Positions 5,210-6,319 of a DNA stretch of 6,319 bases are shown here, one piece after another; position 1 is the stretch's first letter; the number at the start of each line of letters is the position of its first letter. The stretch lies in contig JAGGWE010000155.1 in assembly GCA_021157665.1 (NCBI GenBank), positions 1 to 6,319 of the forward strand. The letters run 5' to 3'. The notes under the pieces were generated by a model, which was not told the DNA's origin, ran no database searches, and saw only the letters and a program-made list of their open reading frames with translations. The DNA comes from Sulfurimonas sp. GTDB lineage: Bacteria; Campylobacterota; Campylobacteria; Campylobacterales; Sulfurimonadaceae. The position numbers were made by a program, and so were the translations under genes.

Positions 5210-5590
5210 ATGCTACTTAAACCCATAACAAATGAATCACAATATGATGAAGCATTAGATAGAGTTGATGTTTTAATGGAACTCCAGCCTGCTCTTGAAA
5301 CTGAGCTTAGTAATGAACTTGAAATATTAGTTATACTCATTGAAAAGTATGAAGAAAAAAACTGGGCTATTTCTGAACCTGATCCAATAGAGGCTATAAA
5401 AGTTCGTATGGAGCAGATGCACCTAAAACAAAAAGACCTTGTACCTTATATTGGAAATGCTAGTAAAGTATCTGAAGTTTTAAATAAAAAGATAGGTCTT
5501 TCTCTCAGTATGATTACTAATTTAGCAAGTGCCCTGCATCTTCCATTGGAAGCTTTGATTAATTTGCCTAAGAAACATATAACGTACTAA
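5210..5590 (+). CDS. higA: HigA-type antitoxin with XRE helix-turn-helix
   Basis: The 126-residue protein has an acidic N-terminal half (about 1-60, LQPALETELSNELEILVILI) that probably binds the toxin. The C-terminal half, about 62-120, is an XRE/Cro helix-turn-helix: PIEAIKVRMEQMHLKQKDLV, then GNASKVSEVLNKKIGLSLSM, then LHLPLEALI. This DPIEAIKxRMEQ...KVSEVLN layout is typical of HigA. It should neutralise HigB and repress the operon through the upstream palindrome. AGGAG at 5197-5201 lies 8 bases before the ATG, inside the end of higB, so the antitoxin has a much stronger translation signal than the toxin, as needed for antitoxin excess. Its stop faces the convergent gene ending at 5597. Confidence 0.93.
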   Translation: MLLKPITNESQYDEALDRVDVLMELQPALETELSNELEILVILIEKYEEKNWAISEPDPIEAIKVRMEQMHLKQKDLVPYIGNASKVSEVLNKKIGLSLSMITNLASALHLPLEALINLPKKHITY

Positions 5591-5596
5591 AAAAAG

Positions 5597-5806
5597 TTAT
5601 CCCTCTATAAGTCTGGCTACTTTGCCAGAACAGTTCTCACACTTACCTTTGAGAACTAAATCATCGCCATCCATACTTCCTTCAAACTCAACTATTTTAA
5701 CCACATCTTTACAGTTAGAGCAGTATACATTTGATAGTATTTTAGATTTAACATCATCTGGAATTTCATTGAACTTTTGCATTGCTTTTTTATCGAACTT
5801 TATCAT
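5597..5806 (-). CDS. Small CxxC/CxxC zinc-ribbon-like protein
   Basis: This 69-residue protein has two CxxC knuckles, YCSNC (Cys29, Cys32) and KCENC (Cys56, Cys59), 23 residues apart, fitting a four-cysteine zinc ribbon. The first 25 residues are a charged helix (MIKFDKKAMQKFNEIPDDVK). The segment between the knuckles, with GDDLVLKGKC, looks like beta hairpins. A GGAT ribosome binding site lies upstream on the minus strand. It is the last of three closely spaced minus-strand genes, 16 bases after the preceding stop, and ends 6 bases from the convergent higA stop. An RNA, DNA or protein-binding role is possible; I do not recognise a named family. Confidence 0.75.
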   Translation of the reverse strand: MIKFDKKAMQKFNEIPDDVKSKILSNVYCSNCKDVVKIVEFEGSMDGDDLVLKGKCENCSGKVARLIEG

Positions 5807-5822
5807 GTGTATCCTATAAAAA

Positions 5823-6059
5823 TTATTGTTTTTTTAGTCTCTGTCTGTAAGCAGCTGGATTTATATACTTACCACTGGTATCAGCAGTTCCTGAGTTTTC
5901 TTCTCTGATAATTGTATTAGTTTTTGGCTTATATTGAGTAGGTCTGGTAGTCTTACCATTACTCTCAATATTAGAAATCAATCCATCTTTTAGATTATTC
6001 AAGATTGTCATAACAGTTTCTAAGTTTTGATCTTCTATTTTTAGTTTTATCTCTTGCAT
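5823..6059 (-). CDS. Hypothetical 78-residue protein between nucleotidyltransferase-like and zinc-ribbon genes
   Basis: The first 32 residues (MQEIKLKIEDQNLETVMTIL onwards) look like a beta strand followed by an amphipathic helix. The rest is polar and probably flexible, with TQYKPKTNTIIREENSGT (41-58) and an ending TSGKYINPAAYRQRLKKQ (61-78). This is the shape of many small adaptor or antitoxin-like proteins, with a short folded head and an extended tail that could dock on a partner. The ATG is preceded by GAGGAAAA, and the gene lies 16 bases after the upstream stop, so it is probably co-transcribed with both neighbours. The tail motif seems familiar from Campylobacterota hypothetical proteins, but I cannot name a family. 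A partnership with the upstream gene is inference. Confidence 0.75.
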   Translation of the reverse strand: MQEIKLKIEDQNLETVMTILNNLKDGLISNIESNGKTTRPTQYKPKTNTIIREENSGTADTSGKYINPAAYRQRLKKQ

Positions 6060-6075
6060 AATTTATATATTTTCC

Positions 6076-6319
6076 TCAATCAATATTTAGCTTATCATTA
6101 AATATCTGAAATTTTTCTAGTGATTTTTCTTTTTGTGACCACTCTTTTACAGATTCTAAATCAAACTCATTTTGCTCTGCAACCCATACAGCCTGTTGTA
6201 AACACTGTTCATCATCCCAATGATAATATGCAGCCAATCTATCTTTTATACAGGCTGTATGGGTTGCAGAGCAAAATGAGTTTGATTTAGAATCTGTAAA
6301 AGAGTGGTCACAAAAAGAA
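6076..6319 (-). CDS. C-terminal part of a probable nucleotidyltransferase-like (DUF6036-type) protein, partial
   Basis: The frame ends at the TGA complement at 6076-6078 and is open to the right edge. The believable coding part is about 6076-6255. It reads KDRLAAYYHWDDEQCLQQA, then VWVAEQNEFDLES, then VKEWSQKE, then EKFQIFNDKLNID at the end. I recall the pattern KDRLAAYYHWxDxQxLxQA...DLxxVxxWSxxE from the C-terminal end of small MNT-like nucleotidyltransferases (DUF6036), including abortive-infection-type genes; this is from memory. The catalytic N-terminal part lies outside the window. Codons beyond 6255 come from an inverted copy of the gene's own sequence and are probably not native. A GAGG site after the stop serves the next gene. 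Confidence 0.55.
   Translation of the reverse strand, partial: SFCDHSFTDSKSNSFCSATHTACIKDRLAAYYHWDDEQCLQQAVWVAEQNEFDLESVKEWSQKEKSLEKFQIFNDKLNID
6127..6319. repeat. Perfect 70-bp inverted repeat with 53-base spacer at the right edge
   Basis: Bases 6127-6196 are the exact reverse complement of 6250-6319, separated by 6197-6249. The right arm repeats, in opposite orientation, coding sequence of the left arm (reading QAVWVAEQNEF...), with no start codon or partner gene. The junction holds a short shared ACAGGC. Perfect identity plus ending at the window edge suggests a fold-back chimera or contig-end artefact rather than a natural element. A recent inverted duplication is the alternative. Confidence 0.9.

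Noticed and set aside
5622..5819. Plus-strand open frame opposite the zinc-ribbon gene
   Set aside because: It is a shadow of a frame with two clean CxxC pairs and a ribosome binding site.
6224..6319. Plus-strand coding continuation in the right arm (reading QAVWVAEQNEF...)
   Set aside because: It has no start codon after the TAA at 6224-6226 and is an inverted copy of the minus-strand gene, most simply a fold-back junction rather than a second gene.
1..6319. CRISPR array, tRNA, rRNA or prophage structural genes
   Set aside because: There are no regularly spaced repeats, no cloverleaf or rRNA-like stretches, and no phage structural proteins on either strand.

Overview
The window is AT-rich DNA with short intergenic gaps. 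It most likely comes from a Campylobacterota member (Sulfurimonas/Arcobacter-like). The pointers are the style of the cold-shock protein, a left-edge protein of a kind I associate with that phylum, and a textbook extended -10 promoter (TGCTATAAT) with no evident -35, the usual sigma-70 promoter form in Campylobacter and Helicobacter. The genus cannot be fixed from the sequence alone.

Layout. (1) 1-390, minus: start of an uncharacterised protein running off the left edge. (2) 391-844: divergent intergenic region with a sigma-28-like promoter and a structured leader, then a cold-shock protein gene and its hairpin. (3) 1072-2569: promoter plus a two-gene operon encoding an HNH nuclease-like protein and an FRG-domain protein, joined by a 4-base ATGA overlap. 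The HNH gene has no ATG/GTG/TTG start and lacks the usual N-terminal cysteine pair. (4) 2566-3183, minus: serine resolvase whose tail overlaps the FRG gene. Its upstream region carries a 28-bp near-palindrome and related TGTATC repeats that look like a res/operator site. (5) 3419-4848: a small, very basic protein and an LRV-repeat protein, the latter with its start codon inside an inverted repeat. (6) 4914-5590: a type II toxin-antitoxin operon, higBA, possibly leaderless. (7) 5597-6319, minus: three closely spaced genes, namely the C-terminal part of a probable nucleotidyltransferase-like protein, a 78-aa protein and a 69-aa CxxC/CxxC protein. The right edge is a perfect 70-bp inverted repeat that looks like a fold-back junction.

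Working together. The HNH-FRG pair is the best candidate for an undescribed system. It has its own promoter, translational coupling, a nuclease domain plus a poorly understood domain, and a site-specific recombinase next door. With the higBA module and the nucleotidyltransferase cluster nearby, the region reads as an accessory or defence-type neighbourhood beside a housekeeping-like cold-shock gene. A defence function is inference. The main reservation is whether the HNH gene is intact at its 5' end.
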